Numbered from the stretch's first letter, positions 7,395 through 15,295 are shown. The stretch: 39,194 bases of DNA from Pseudomonadota bacterium (GCA_023422955.1 JAFAGG010000023.1:1-39194), one strand, 5' to 3'. Notes: generated by a model not told the origin, from the letters alone. Program-made: numbers and translations.

Positions 7395-8567
7395 TCAGTG
7401 AGGTTTGAGCACCACCTTGATGCATTCATCCTGCTTGTTGCGGAACATGTCGTAAGCCATCGGCGCTTCATCGAGCGACAGGCGGTGCGTGATGATGCAA
7501 CTGGGATCTATGTCGCCGCTCTGTATCTTGTCCAGCAGATCCTTCATGTAGCGCTGCACATGGGTCTGACCGGTCTTGATGGTGAGCGAGCGATTCATCA
7601 CCGAGCCCATGGGAAACTTGTCGGCAAAGCCGCCGTACACGCCCGGCACCGACACCGTGCCGCCATTGCGGCAGGACATCAGCGCTTCGCGCAGCGCAAT
7701 CGGCCGCTCGGTTTGCTGGCGCATCAGCTGCTTCATCTTGTCGTAGAGGCCGATGAAGCCCAAGCCATGCGCTTCCATACCGACCGCATCGATGCAGGCG
7801 TCAGGCCCGCGCCCGCCCGTCATTTCCTTCAGCGCTTCCAGCACATTCACGTCTTCATAGTTCAGCACTTCGGCGCGGGAAATATCGCGCGCCATGCGCA
7901 GGCGTTCGGGGAAGCGGTCGATCGCGATCACGCGATCCGCGCCCAGCATGAAGGCGCTCTGGATCGCAAACTGCCCGACCGGCCCGCAGCCCCACACCGC
8001 TACCGTGTCGCCGGGTTTGATGTCGCAGGCTTCCGCTGCCATGTAGCCGGTTGGCAGGATGTCGGACAGGAACAGCACGCGGTCGTCGTCCATGTCGGCC
8101 GGAATCTTGATCGGGCCGACATCCGCATACGGCACGCGCACATATTCGGCCTGCCCGCCGGCATAACCGCCGGTCAGGTGCGAATAACCGAAGATGCCGG
8201 CCGGCGAATGGCCCCACATCTTTTCCGCCATCCACGCATTCGGGTTCGAGTTCTCGCACACCGAATACATTTTGTCTTCGCACATCAGGCAATTGCCGCA
8301 GGCAATCGGAAACGGCACCACCACGCGGTCGCCGATTTTCAGATTCTTGACCGCGCTGCCGACTTCCACCACTTCGCCCATGAACTCATGGCCCATGATG
8401 TCGCCGGCTTCCATCGCCGGCACATAACCATCGTACAGATGCAGATCGGAACCGCAGATCGCGGTGGACGTGATGCGCAGGATTGCATCGCGCGGATTGA
8501 TCAGGTGCGGGTCGGGTACGCGATCGACACGCACGTCATGGGCGCCATGCCAGCAGACAGCTCTCAT
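7395..8567 (-). CDS. Zinc-dependent alcohol dehydrogenase, formaldehyde-dehydrogenase-like
   Basis: A 390-aa medium-chain dehydrogenase. The catalytic zinc site is C38, H60 and E61 (ICGSDLH and GHEFMGE). The structural zinc site has all four cysteines, C90, C93, C96 and C104. The Rossmann motif is VAVWGCGPVGQFAIQSA. An insertion around residues 105-140 and the region LPTGYMAAEACDIKPGD resemble glutathione-independent formaldehyde dehydrogenases. It probably uses NAD(P) to oxidise an alcohol or aldehyde; the substrate is not known. Its ATG overlaps the stop of the upstream SRPBCC gene as ATGA, with AAGGAG in that gene's end, so the two are translationally coupled. Confidence 0.92.
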   Translation of the reverse strand: MRAVCWHGAHDVRVDRVPDPHLINPRDAILRITSTAICGSDLHLYDGYVPAMEAGDIMGHEFMGEVVEVGSAVKNLKIGDRVVVPFPIACGNCLMCEDKMYSVCENSNPNAWMAEKMWGHSPAGIFGYSHLTGGYAGGQAEYVRVPYADVGPIKIPADMDDDRVLFLSDILPTGYMAAEACDIKPGDTVAVWGCGPVGQFAIQSAFMLGADRVIAIDRFPERLRMARDISRAEVLNYEDVNVLEALKEMTGGRGPDACIDAVGMEAHGLGFIGLYDKMKQLMRQQTERPIALREALMSCRNGGTVSVPGVYGGFADKFPMGSVMNRSLTIKTGQTHVQRYMKDLLDKIQSGDIDPSCIITHRLSLDEAPMAYDMFRNKQDECIKVVLKPH

Positions 8568-9562
8568 CCTGGTTCTCCTTGTCGTAACAGCCGGCCAATC
8601 GGACTGCGCTTGCCGGCAGGTTGTCCTACGGTGGTGGTGATTTCTCCGGTTTCTATCATTTGCTTGAAGCGGCGCAGATCGCCGTCTATCTGTATCTGCG
8701 GCTCTTCGCCGAACAGTTGCGCCACGATCATGCCGGCCGTGCCGGCGGGCGGGCGATAATGCGTTTCGATGCGAACGATGGTGCCGCGACCGCCCGGTGC
8801 TTTTTCAAAACGCACGACGCCGGCATGATCGATATCAGCGTTTTCCACCGAGCGCCAGGCCAGGCGCTCATTGGGCACATCCTCGATGATTTCCGCATCC
8901 CATTCCACCGGCATGCCCATCGGACCGCGCGCTTTCCAGTGCGAACGTTTTTCATCGAGGATTTGCACCTGCTCCAGGTGGCCCATGAAGCGCGGCAAGC
9001 CTTCGAAGTTGCGCCAGAACTGGTACACGGCTTCGGCCGGCTTGTTGATCCAGATGGTCTTGGAAAAATGCACGACACCATGAATCGGCCGCGTGACGCT
9101 GCGTTGCTGCTGCATGCCGGCGGTCACATCGGCCACAGCCACGCCTGCGACAGCGGCCATGGCACAGGCGATGCGCTGGCGTTGCGCCTGGGGAGAGCGC
9201 GCTGATACGCCGAGAAAGGCCATGTCCATCACGTCGCCGAGCACGCGCGACCATAACCAGGCCGGTTGCTGGCGATTGCGCAAGATGCCCACGCCCGCGG
9301 CCAGTTCACGCGCGCCCATGGTTCGCATCAACACGGGACGGTGCGGCACGCCCACCGCCTTGGAAACCTGCCTGGGCATCAGCAGTTCTGCCAGTCCCAG
9401 GCCTATGCTGAACCAGCCCAGTGCCATCGGCAGCGCGTTATTGTCCTGGCGCTGGCGGCGGGTATGTGGCGTGGCGGATTGGTGAAGAGCAAGTCCATGG
9501 GTATCGAAAACGCGGGCTTGCCCGGCGGGAGAGTCATGAAGCGGCGTCGAAGGACTATGCAT
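8564..9562 (-). CDS. Membrane-anchored SRPBCC (cyclase/dehydrase-like) fusion protein
   Basis: The 332-aa protein joins an N-terminal membrane part to a soluble lipid-binding-like domain. Residues about 45-150 contain hydrophobic stretches (ALPMALGWFSIGLGLAELL, RELAAGVGIL, CAMAAVAGVAVADV). From about residue 165 a SRPBCC/START-like domain follows (FSKTIWINKPAEAVYQFWRNF, then WDAEIIEDVPNERLAWRS). The SRPBCC fold binds hydrophobic ligands, but this protein's ligand is unknown. The ATG at 9562 has AGGAG upstream. Its stop overlaps the dehydrogenase start by 4 nt, so the pair probably works together, perhaps with substrate presented at the membrane (inference). Confidence 0.85.
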   Translation of the reverse strand: MHSPSTPLHDSPAGQARVFDTHGLALHQSATPHTRRQRQDNNALPMALGWFSIGLGLAELLMPRQVSKAVGVPHRPVLMRTMGARELAAGVGILRNRQQPAWLWSRVLGDVMDMAFLGVSARSPQAQRQRIACAMAAVAGVAVADVTAGMQQQRSVTRPIHGVVHFSKTIWINKPAEAVYQFWRNFEGLPRFMGHLEQVQILDEKRSHWKARGPMGMPVEWDAEIIEDVPNERLAWRSVENADIDHAGVVRFEKAPGGRGTIVRIETHYRPPAGTAGMIVAQLFGEEPQIQIDGDLRRFKQMIETGEITTTVGQPAGKRSPIGRLLRQGEPG

Positions 9563-9853
9563 GCTTTCTCCTATATGCAGGAATGCCTCGCTAAACGAAA
9601 CAGGTATGCGAGACGGGATGGATGAATTGCCGCCGGGGACTATTCATTGCGCTGGTGTCTAGTGAGCAGTTAGTCAGGGCGCCGGCAGGCAGAGTTCCCG
9701 CGACGATGAGATGGCGTTGAATCAGGAAGGAGGAAGGAAAGAGAAAGCGGCTTGGTAAATGTAGCCGACTGCAAATGCCGAGCCATGCCGTACCAGGATC
9801 GGCTTGCTGCTTGCCGTAACCAGCTGCACAGCCTGTATACATCCGGAAAGCAA
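9563..9853. other. Intergenic stretch upstream of the SRPBCC/dehydrogenase unit
   Basis: This region probably holds the promoter for the minus-strand SRPBCC-dehydrogenase unit, but I cannot place clear -35 and -10 boxes. I see no supported gene in it. A purine-rich run lies at about 9726-9750. Confidence 0.3.
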
Positions 9854-9879
9854 AACGGCCATGCAAAGGCATGGCCGTT
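9854..9879 (-). terminator. Rho-independent terminator after the glucarate aldolase gene
   Basis: A perfect 11-bp stem (9854-9864 with 9869-9879) has a 4-nt loop, and on the minus strand it is followed by TTTTGCTTT. It lies 50 nt past the stop of the aldolase gene and marks the end of the glucarate unit. Confidence 0.85.
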
Positions 9880-9890
9880 CCTGTCGTTGT

Positions 9891-9918
9891 TTACCGGCGT
9901 GCTGATTACCGGCGTGCT
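9891..9918. repeat. 13-bp direct repeat
   Basis: TTACCGGCGTGCT occurs at 9891-9903 and 9906-9918, separated by 2 nt, between the aldolase stop codon and its terminator. It may be a small slippage duplication. No function can be inferred. Confidence 0.6.
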
Positions 9919-9928
9919 TTGCCCACGA

Positions 9929-10711
9929 TCAGGGCTTGTATTTCGCCAACAAGGCTTCGCTGCCGCGCGCGATCAGGGCCAGGTCGCTGCCCACCGCTAC
10001 ATAATGCACGCCCAGTTCTATCCAGCGGCGCGCTTCGGCTTCCACCGGCGACAGGATGCCGGCGGCCTTGCCGGTTGCGATGATGCGCTTCATTGCGCTC
10101 TCGATGGTTTCCAGCATTTCCGGATGCGACAGATCGCCCAGGTGATCCATGTCGGACGACAGGTCGCCGGGGCCGATGAAGACGCTGTCCACGCCTTCGA
10201 CGGCAGCGATTTCTTCGATGTTTTCCAGCGCGGCGCGCGTTTCAACTTGAACGATCACGCAGATCTCTTCCTGTGCGCGGGCATGGTAGTTGGGCACGCG
10301 GCCGAACTTGTTGGCGCGGGTCGCTGCGGAAAAACCACGGCTGCCGCCAAAGCTGGGGAAGCGCGTCGCAGCCACGGCACGCCTGGCTTCTTCCGCATTC
10401 TGCACCATGGGAATCAGGAAGTTCTGCACACCGATGTCCAGGTAACGCTTGATCGTCACCGGATCATTCCACAGCACGCGCACGACCGGCGACGCGGTGC
10501 CGCCGGTACAGGCCTGCAACTGGCTCAGCACCATGAAGGGTTCGTTGGGCACATGCTCGGTATCGAGCAGCAGCCAGTCGTAACCGGAACCGGCCACGAC
10601 TTCCACCGTGAGGTTGTTGAACAGGTTGCACCACAGGCCGATCTGCGGCTTGCCTTTGTGCAGATTGCGCTTGAAATGGTTGGCGGGTAAATCGTAAGCC
10701 GGTGTTGACAT
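9929..10711 (-). CDS. garL: HpcH/HpaI-family aldolase, probably 5-keto-4-deoxy-D-glucarate aldolase
   Basis: This 260-aa class II (metal-dependent) aldolase has the family motifs LLLDTEHVPN (acid-base histidine), the VRVLWND arginine strand, VQVETR with metal-ligand glutamate and GPGDLS with metal-ligand aspartate. The family splits 4-hydroxy-2-oxo acids into pyruvate and an aldehyde. Because it lies 25 nt after glucarate dehydratase on the same strand, the likely substrate is 5-keto-4-deoxyglucarate, giving pyruvate and tartronate semialdehyde. The start at 10711 is preceded by GGAGAG; an in-frame TTG at 10723 is an alternative. No tartronate semialdehyde reductase is in the window. A homologous HpaI-type substrate is possible on sequence alone. 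Confidence 0.88.
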   Translation of the reverse strand: MSTPAYDLPANHFKRNLHKGKPQIGLWCNLFNNLTVEVVAGSGYDWLLLDTEHVPNEPFMVLSQLQACTGGTASPVVRVLWNDPVTIKRYLDIGVQNFLIPMVQNAEEARRAVAATRFPSFGGSRGFSAATRANKFGRVPNYHARAQEEICVIVQVETRAALENIEEIAAVEGVDSVFIGPGDLSSDMDHLGDLSHPEMLETIESAMKRIIATGKAAGILSPVEAEARRWIELGVHYVAVGSDLALIARGSEALLAKYKP

Positions 10712-10736
10712 GAGGCTCTCCAAAAAAGGTAAGGGA

Positions 10737-12092
10737 TCAGCGCACCAGGCAGGGGCGCTTGTTATCGAATTTCCAGCCGGGGATCAGGAATTGCATCGCC
10801 ACCGCATCGTCGCGCGCGCCCAGTCCCATGGACTGGTACAGCTCGTGCGCGGCCTGCACCTGGTCCATGTCGATCTCGACGCCCAGGCCCGGCTTCTTCG
10901 GCACGGCGACCTTGCCTTCGACGATCTGGAACGGCTCCTTGGTCAGGCGCTGGCCATCCTGCCAGATCCAGTGCGTGTCGATCGCGGTGATCTTGCCCGG
11001 CGCGGCAGCCGCCACGTGGGTAAACATCGCGAGCGAAATATCGAAGTGGTTGTTCGAATGCGAACCCCAGGTCAGGCCCCACTCGTGGCACATCTGCGCC
11101 ACGCGCACCGAACCCTGCATGGTCCAGAAATGCGGATCGGCCAGCGGAATGTCGACCGATTGCAGCTGTATCGTGTGGCCCATCTGGCGCCAGTCGGTGG
11201 CGATCATGTTGGTCGCGGTCGGCAAGCCGGTCGCCCTTCTGAATTCCGCCATCACTTCGCGTCCGGAGTAGCCGTTCTCGGCACCGCACGGATCTTCCGC
11301 GTAGGCCAGCACATGATGCTGGTCGCGGCACAGGCGAATCGCGTCTTTCAGCAGCCAGCCGCCGTTCGGATCGAGCGTGATGCGCGCTTCGGGGAAACGC
11401 TCGGCCAGCGCGGTCACCGCTTCGATTTCTTCCTCGCCGCGCAGCACGCCGCCCTTGAGCTTGAAATCGTTGAAGCCGTAACGCGCATGGGCTGCTTCAG
11501 CCAGGCGCACGATGGCTTCCGGCGTCATCGCTTCTTCATGGCGCACGCGGAACCAGTCGTTCGGCGCATCGGGTTCGGCGCGGTAAGGCAGGTTGGTGCG
11601 CTTGCGGTCGCCGACGTAGAACAGGTAGCCCAGCATTTCCACCTCATCGCGCTGCTGGCCTTCGCCCAGCAAAGCTGCGACCGGCACGCCGAGGTGCTGG
11701 CCCAGCACGTCCAGCAGTGCGGCTTCGATCGCGGTCACCGCGTGTATCGTGATGCGCAGATCGAACGTCTGCAAGCCGCGCCCGCCCGCGTCGCGGTCGG
11801 CAAAACCCTGGCGCACGCTGTTGAGTATCGCGTGATAGTTGCCGATGGACTGGCCCAGCATCAGCGACTTGGCATCTTCCAACGTCTTCCGGATGCCTTC
11901 GCCACCCGGCACTTCGCCGACGCCGGTATGACCCGAGCTGTCGGTGATCAGGATGATATTGCGCGTGAAGTAAGGACCATGGGCACCGCTCAGGTTCATC
12001 AGCATGCCGTCGTGACCGGCGACCGGGATGACCTGCACCTGGGTAATGACAGGCGTGGCGGAAGGTTTTTCAGTGAGAGGAGATGCAGACAT
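10737..12092 (-). CDS. gudD: Glucarate dehydratase
   Basis: The 451-aa enolase-superfamily enzyme has the full glucarate dehydratase set: catalytic lysines in KLKGG (K211, K213), metal ligands D241 (LDPNGGW), E266 (AYAEDPCGAENGYSGRE) and N295 (TATNMIATDW), and the general base H345 in GSHSNNHFD. It dehydrates D-glucarate (and often L-idarate) to 5-keto-4-deoxy-D-glucarate in the cytoplasm. Length matches E. coli GudD. The assigned ATG at 12092 has no good Shine-Dalgarno sequence. Upstream, a terminator-like hairpin separates it from the Bug gene, so its expression may depend on readthrough. The aldolase for its product follows 25 nt downstream. Confidence 0.96.
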   Translation of the reverse strand: MSASPLTEKPSATPVITQVQVIPVAGHDGMLMNLSGAHGPYFTRNIILITDSSGHTGVGEVPGGEGIRKTLEDAKSLMLGQSIGNYHAILNSVRQGFADRDAGGRGLQTFDLRITIHAVTAIEAALLDVLGQHLGVPVAALLGEGQQRDEVEMLGYLFYVGDRKRTNLPYRAEPDAPNDWFRVRHEEAMTPEAIVRLAEAAHARYGFNDFKLKGGVLRGEEEIEAVTALAERFPEARITLDPNGGWLLKDAIRLCRDQHHVLAYAEDPCGAENGYSGREVMAEFRRATGLPTATNMIATDWRQMGHTIQLQSVDIPLADPHFWTMQGSVRVAQMCHEWGLTWGSHSNNHFDISLAMFTHVAAAAPGKITAIDTHWIWQDGQRLTKEPFQIVEGKVAVPKKPGLGVEIDMDQVQAAHELYQSMGLGARDDAVAMQFLIPGWKFDNKRPCLVR

Positions 12093-12129
12093 CGGAATAA
12101 AGGGAAGAAGTAACTAGCCAAAGAGAAAA

Positions 12130-12152
12130 GGCAGGGGAAGTTCTCCCCTGCC
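12130..12152 (-). terminator. Terminator-like hairpin inside the glucarate unit
   Basis: GGCAGGGGA (12130-12138) pairs with TCCCCTGCC (12144-12152) around a 5-nt loop. On the minus strand it is followed by TTTTCTCTTT. It lies between the Bug stop (12171) and the glucarate dehydratase start (12092), so it may reduce transcription of the two enzyme genes relative to the binding protein. Confidence 0.75.
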
Positions 12153-12170
12153 GCGTCTTGTAACCGGAGC

Positions 12171-13139
12171 TTACTCCAGTTCGATATTGCCCTTTTCGAT
12201 AACGGCTCCCCAGCGCTTCAACTCTTGGGCGTTGAACTTGGCGAACTCTTCCGGCGTATTGGCAACGACTTCAAAGCCCTGCTCTTCCAGCTTGCCTTTC
12301 AGGCCGGGCTCGTTCAGCGCCTTGACGATGGTGGAATGCAGCTTGGACTTCACGTCCGCCGGCAGGCCTTTCGGTGCGGCGATGCCCTGCCAGGAATACA
12401 CGTCCACGTTTTTGACGCCCGATTCTTCCAGCGTCGGCACGTCCGGCAGCAGCGGCGAGCGCTTGTTGCCGGTAATCGCCAGCGCCTTCAGCTTGCCGGC
12501 CTTGATGTGCTGGACCACGACGTTCAGGTTCTGGAACGACACATCCGCATGGCCGCCCAGCAGGTCGTTGATGGCCGGTGCGCCGCCCTTGTAAGGCACG
12601 TGCAGGCCGGAGGTGCCGGTCTGTTGCCAGAACAAGGCTGCGGTCAGGTGATCGGAGCTGCCGGCGCCGGAGCTGGCGAAGGACACGGTGTCAGGATTTT
12701 TCTTCAGGTGCGCAATCAGGTCCTGCAGCGTATTGGCCTTGATCGACGAGCTGGCGACCAGCACGTTGGGCGCGCGAACCGCGACGGTCAGCAGGTCGAA
12801 ATCCTTGGTCGGATCGTATTGCAGGCGCTTTTGCAGGAAGGGATTGACGGCGTACACGCCGATCGAGGCCACCAGGAAGGTGTAACCGTCTGCCGGAGCA
12901 CGCTTGACCATGGCGGCGCCGATGGCACCGGTGGCGCCCGGACGGTTGTCAACGATCAGGGGCTGGCCCAGCGTTGCCTGGAAAGCGGGAGCGAGGGCGC
13001 GGGCGATCGAGTCAGTCGATCCACCGGCAGGGAAAGGCACAACGGCAGTCACCGGTTTTTCCGGATAACCGGCAGCCAGGGCCTGAACCGACAGGGTTAG
13101 TCCCAGCATTAGGGCGGGAAGCGTTTTTAACAGTTTCAT
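12171..13139 (-). CDS. Bug/TctC-family periplasmic binding protein, probably for an aldarate
   Basis: A 322-aa solute-binding protein of the tripartite tricarboxylate transporter (Bug) family. The signal peptide (residues 1-22, MKLLKTLP...AQALA) is followed by YPEKPVTAVVPFPAGGSTDSIAR, the usual ligand-carboxylate loop, and DNRPGATGAIGAAMVKRAPADGYT. The C-terminal half has VPYKGGAPAINDLLGGHADVSF. The ATG at 13139 has AGGAG; the open frame to 13244 includes the operators and is not coding. It is the first gene of the glucarate operon, so the ligand is probably glucarate or a related sugar diacid (inference). No TctA or TctB membrane subunits are present, as is common for Bug proteins. Confidence 0.93.
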   Translation of the reverse strand: MKLLKTLPALMLGLTLSVQALAAGYPEKPVTAVVPFPAGGSTDSIARALAPAFQATLGQPLIVDNRPGATGAIGAAMVKRAPADGYTFLVASIGVYAVNPFLQKRLQYDPTKDFDLLTVAVRAPNVLVASSSIKANTLQDLIAHLKKNPDTVSFASSGAGSSDHLTAALFWQQTGTSGLHVPYKGGAPAINDLLGGHADVSFQNLNVVVQHIKAGKLKALAITGNKRSPLLPDVPTLEESGVKNVDVYSWQGIAAPKGLPADVKSKLHSTIVKALNEPGLKGKLEEQGFEVVANTPEEFAKFNAQELKRWGAVIEKGNIELE

Positions 13140-13205
13140 CTGGTGTCTCCTGATCCGGAGGGATTTAAAGATAGGTTGAAAGGGAAACCCGTTTATATGA
13201 GATAG

Positions 13206-13223
13206 CATGGTAGCGCTACCATG
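13206..13223. promoter_or_regulatory. LacI-family operator O1 (perfect 18-bp palindrome)
   Basis: CATGGTAGCGCTACCATG is a perfect palindrome with the central CG pair typical of LacI/GntR-type operators. It lies at about the expected transcription start of the minus-strand promoter at 13229-13257. Its centre is 22 bp from that of O2, about two helical turns, so both lie on one DNA face. Confidence 0.88.
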
Positions 13224-13228
13224 TGGCG

Positions 13229-13257
13229 ATGATAGCGCTACCATTTTTGCGTGTCAA
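13229..13257 (-). promoter_or_regulatory. Sigma-70 promoter of the glucarate operon with operator O2
   Basis: On the minus strand, -35 TTGACA (complement of 13252-13257) is followed by a 17-nt spacer and -10 TATCAT (complement of 13229-13234). The second operator, ATGATAGCGCTACCAT at 13229-13244, overlaps the -10 and spacer, with one pair mismatched from the O1 palindrome. A repressor bound there would block RNA polymerase directly. The start codon of the Bug gene is about 90 nt downstream. Confidence 0.88.
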
Positions 13258-13296
13258 ACCGTAAAAAACCAGTTGCTATTAGTTGCTATAAGGAAC

Positions 13297-14379
13297 TCAG
13301 GTGGTGGAACGTTCGACGATAGTAAAGCCGATATCCAGAATCGGTTGATCCGGATTTTTGCCTTCCGTTCGCTCGATGATCATGCGGGCGGCGATTTCGC
13401 CGATGCGGCGGCCATCGATTTTTACCGTCGTCAACGCCGGGTTCAGGTCCTTGCTGAAGTCCAGGTCGCCCAGGCCGATCACGGCAAGCCGATCCGGGAT
13501 GGCGATATTTCTGACCTGCGCTTCCGTGATCACGCCCCAGGCCAGCAGGTCGGAACTGCAGAACAAGCCATCGATATCCGGATGGGTCTGCAGCAATTGC
13601 GCCAGCCCTGCCCTGCCGCTATGCAGGTTGGTCGGGGCCGACACCCGGCAGACCGGAATATCCGCTTGCGGCACGCCGAGTTCGACCGATCTCCTGATGA
13701 AGGCCTTGTTCCTGCGCTCGGCCCGTTCATCGTCGGCGCTGAACAGCGCCAGCCGGCGCCGGCCGCGGTCGAACAGATACTGCGCCACGGCGGCGCCGAT
13801 CTGCTCGTGCGAAAAACCGACCAGCATGTCGATGGGCGAGTCCGACAAATCCCAGGTTTCGACCAGCGGAATGCCGCTGTTGATCAGCCGCTTTCTTCCC
13901 TCGGCGGAATGCATGATGCCGGTCAGCACGATGCCGTCCGGCCGGCGCGCGATGATCGCATCCAGCAGCGCATCCTCGCGCGAATTCTGGTAACCGCTTT
14001 GCCCCAGCATCAACTGAAATCCGGCTTCGGCCAGCGACTCGGTCAGGGATTGCACCATTTCCAGGAACACCGGTCCGACTATCGTGGGCACGACTGCGGA
14101 CACCACCTTGCTCTTGCGCGAGGCCAGGCCGCCCGCCAGCAGGTTCGGCACATAACCGGTCTTGGCTATGGCGTCGCGCACGCGCTGCAGCACTTCCGAC
14201 GACACCAGCTTGGGCGTGTTGATCGCGCGCGACGCGGTAATCGGCGCCACGCCGGCCAGCAGCGCCACATCGCGCAGCGTCACGCCACCGCTGCCGCGCC
14301 GGCTGCGCTTGCCGGGCTTGAAAGCGGAGGTGGAATCGTGGTCAGTCCGGTTTTTCATGGGTAAGACATGGCAAGGCAT
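13297..14379 (-). CDS. LacI-family repressor of the glucarate operon
   Basis: A LacI/GalR-family regulator of up to 360 aa. The DNA-binding domain VTLRDVALLAGVAPITASRAINTPKLVSSEVLQRVRDAI lies at about residues 33-72, after a basic N-terminal tail. The ligand-binding core has the family landmarks VVPTIVGPVFLEMVQSL, HEQIGAAVAQYL and GLGDLDFSKDLNPALTTVKID, and is closest in style to GntR-type members. It is adjacent to the operon whose promoter carries its probable operators. A similar site lies at its own -10, so it probably represses itself. The inducer is likely glucarate or a pathway intermediate (inference). Start is either 14379 or 14358; neither has a good ribosome binding site. Confidence 0.93.
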   Translation of the reverse strand: MPCHVLPMKNRTDHDSTSAFKPGKRSRRGSGGVTLRDVALLAGVAPITASRAINTPKLVSSEVLQRVRDAIAKTGYVPNLLAGGLASRKSKVVSAVVPTIVGPVFLEMVQSLTESLAEAGFQLMLGQSGYQNSREDALLDAIIARRPDGIVLTGIMHSAEGRKRLINSGIPLVETWDLSDSPIDMLVGFSHEQIGAAVAQYLFDRGRRRLALFSADDERAERRNKAFIRRSVELGVPQADIPVCRVSAPTNLHSGRAGLAQLLQTHPDIDGLFCSSDLLAWGVITEAQVRNIAIPDRLAVIGLGDLDFSKDLNPALTTVKIDGRRIGEIAARMIIERTEGKNPDQPILDIGFTIVERSTT

Positions 14380-14386
14380 GCAATAA

Positions 14387-14406
14387 ATGACAGCGCTACC
14401 ATTATA
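14387..14406 (-). promoter_or_regulatory. Repressor gene promoter with operator O3
   Basis: On the minus strand a perfect -10 TATAAT (complement of 14401-14406) abuts the operator-like ATGACAGCGCTACCAT (14387-14402). One half-site, GCTACCAT, matches O1 exactly. The -35 is not clear. The overlap indicates autoregulation of the LacI-family gene, with only about 15 nt of leader before the ATG at 14379. Confidence 0.75.
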
Positions 14407-14499
14407 GGGTCTGTGCCCGGATCATGGCCTGAAATTGCCGGGCGCTGTTGTACTTTACGGATGGCTCGCCCGGGCCTTCCCTGGGCTAACTTCGCAGCG

Positions 14500-14517
14500 G
14501 CCGGCTAATAAGCCGGC
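14500..14517. terminator. Small GC-rich hairpin after the PH-like membrane protein gene
   Basis: GCCGGC-TAATAA-GCCGGC forms a perfect 6-bp stem 58 nt past the stop of the minus-strand gene. There is no following T-run, so termination is only possible. Confidence 0.35.
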
Positions 14518-14574
14518 GCGAAAGGTCGCCAGTCGGAACGCAGCTTTGCAGAAACCGGTACGCGCGGCAGGCGC

Positions 14575-15024
14575 CTAAACCTTGAACTGGTAAGCCAGCG
14601 CGATCTTGGCGAATTCGGTCAGGATGGCATGATTGCCGCCATTGAAGGTACTGAAGCTGTGGCTGGTGCGCAGCACCAGGCGCGGCGGGAAAATGGCGCT
14701 GGCGTAGGGAATGCCGATGAACTTGGCGCCGCGGATATCCTTCCAGGCGATATGGCGCTGGTAGATCCAGGTCTGGCTGATGCCTTTTTCGTCGATGGTG
14801 ATGGTCGAGCGCATGAACCAGTAATAACTCAGCACCAGCAGCAGCGCCGCGCACAGCAGCAGAACCTTGACGCCCAGCCCGTACTGCATCAGCGGAAAAC
14901 GCAGCGCAACGCTGATGCCGTAGACCAGCAGCCCCACGCAAAATACGCTGGCCAGCAGTTTGAACCACAGATTGTAGGCGGGGCCGGTAATGGTCTGGGC
15001 CGGCTGATAAGTCGAATTATTCAT
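14575..15024 (-). CDS. Uncharacterised two-helix membrane protein
   Basis: This 149-aa protein has two transmembrane segments (about residues 20-42 and 50-70) followed by a soluble domain of about 75 residues beginning MRSTITIDEKGISQTWIYQRHIAWKDI. That arrangement, two helices and then a beta-rich domain with a conserved W/K-D-I turn, resembles bacterial PH-like domain proteins, but I do not recognise the family with certainty. It lies between the LacI-family gene and a small DUF3185-like gene, all on the minus strand, with no sign of co-transcription with the former. No function is assigned. Confidence 0.7.
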   Translation of the reverse strand: MNNSTYQPAQTITGPAYNLWFKLLASVFCVGLLVYGISVALRFPLMQYGLGVKVLLLCAALLLVLSYYWFMRSTITIDEKGISQTWIYQRHIAWKDIRGAKFIGIPYASAIFPPRLVLRTSHSFSTFNGGNHAILTEFAKIALAYQFKV

Positions 15025-15073
15025 GAATTGGCAGGATAACGGCAGCTTGTGCGGCCCTCATTGTACGCTGTGC

Positions 15074-15295
15074 CTAACGCTTGCCGCGTCCTGCCAGCAA
15101 CAGCACGCCACCGGCGATGATCGCCGCCACGCCGGCCCACTCGGGAATATCGACCTGCTTGGTTTCCTTGACCGCAAACTCCAGCGGACCCAGCTTCACT
15201 TCTTCGCGGTCCTTCGTATAACTGAAGCCGCCGTAGGCCAGTCCGAGCGCACCGGCCACGATCAGCAGCAGTCCGATAATTTTGGTCACACTCAT
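15074..15295 (-). CDS. Small DUF3185-like membrane protein
   Basis: A 73-aa protein with two hydrophobic helices (about residues 5-25 and 52-69) separated by a charged loop containing KDREEVKLGPLEFAVKETK, and a basic end GRGKR. The pattern IIGLLLIVAGALGLAYGGFSYT is typical of DUF3185 proteins, which are small inner-membrane proteins of unknown role. The ATG at 15295 has AAGGAG upstream. It stops 49 nt before the start of the PH-like membrane gene on the same strand. Confidence 0.82.
   Translation of the reverse strand: MSVTKIIGLLLIVAGALGLAYGGFSYTKDREEVKLGPLEFAVKETKQVDIPEWAGVAAIIAGGVLLLAGRGKR

Noticed and set aside
7074..8759. Very long open frame on the plus strand (561 codons)
   Set aside because: It is antisense to topoisomerase IB and the alcohol dehydrogenase, both of which have complete catalytic motifs. 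High GC leaves the opposite frame open by chance.
10710..12113. 467-codon plus-strand open frame
   Set aside because: Antisense shadow of glucarate dehydratase, which has every active-site residue.
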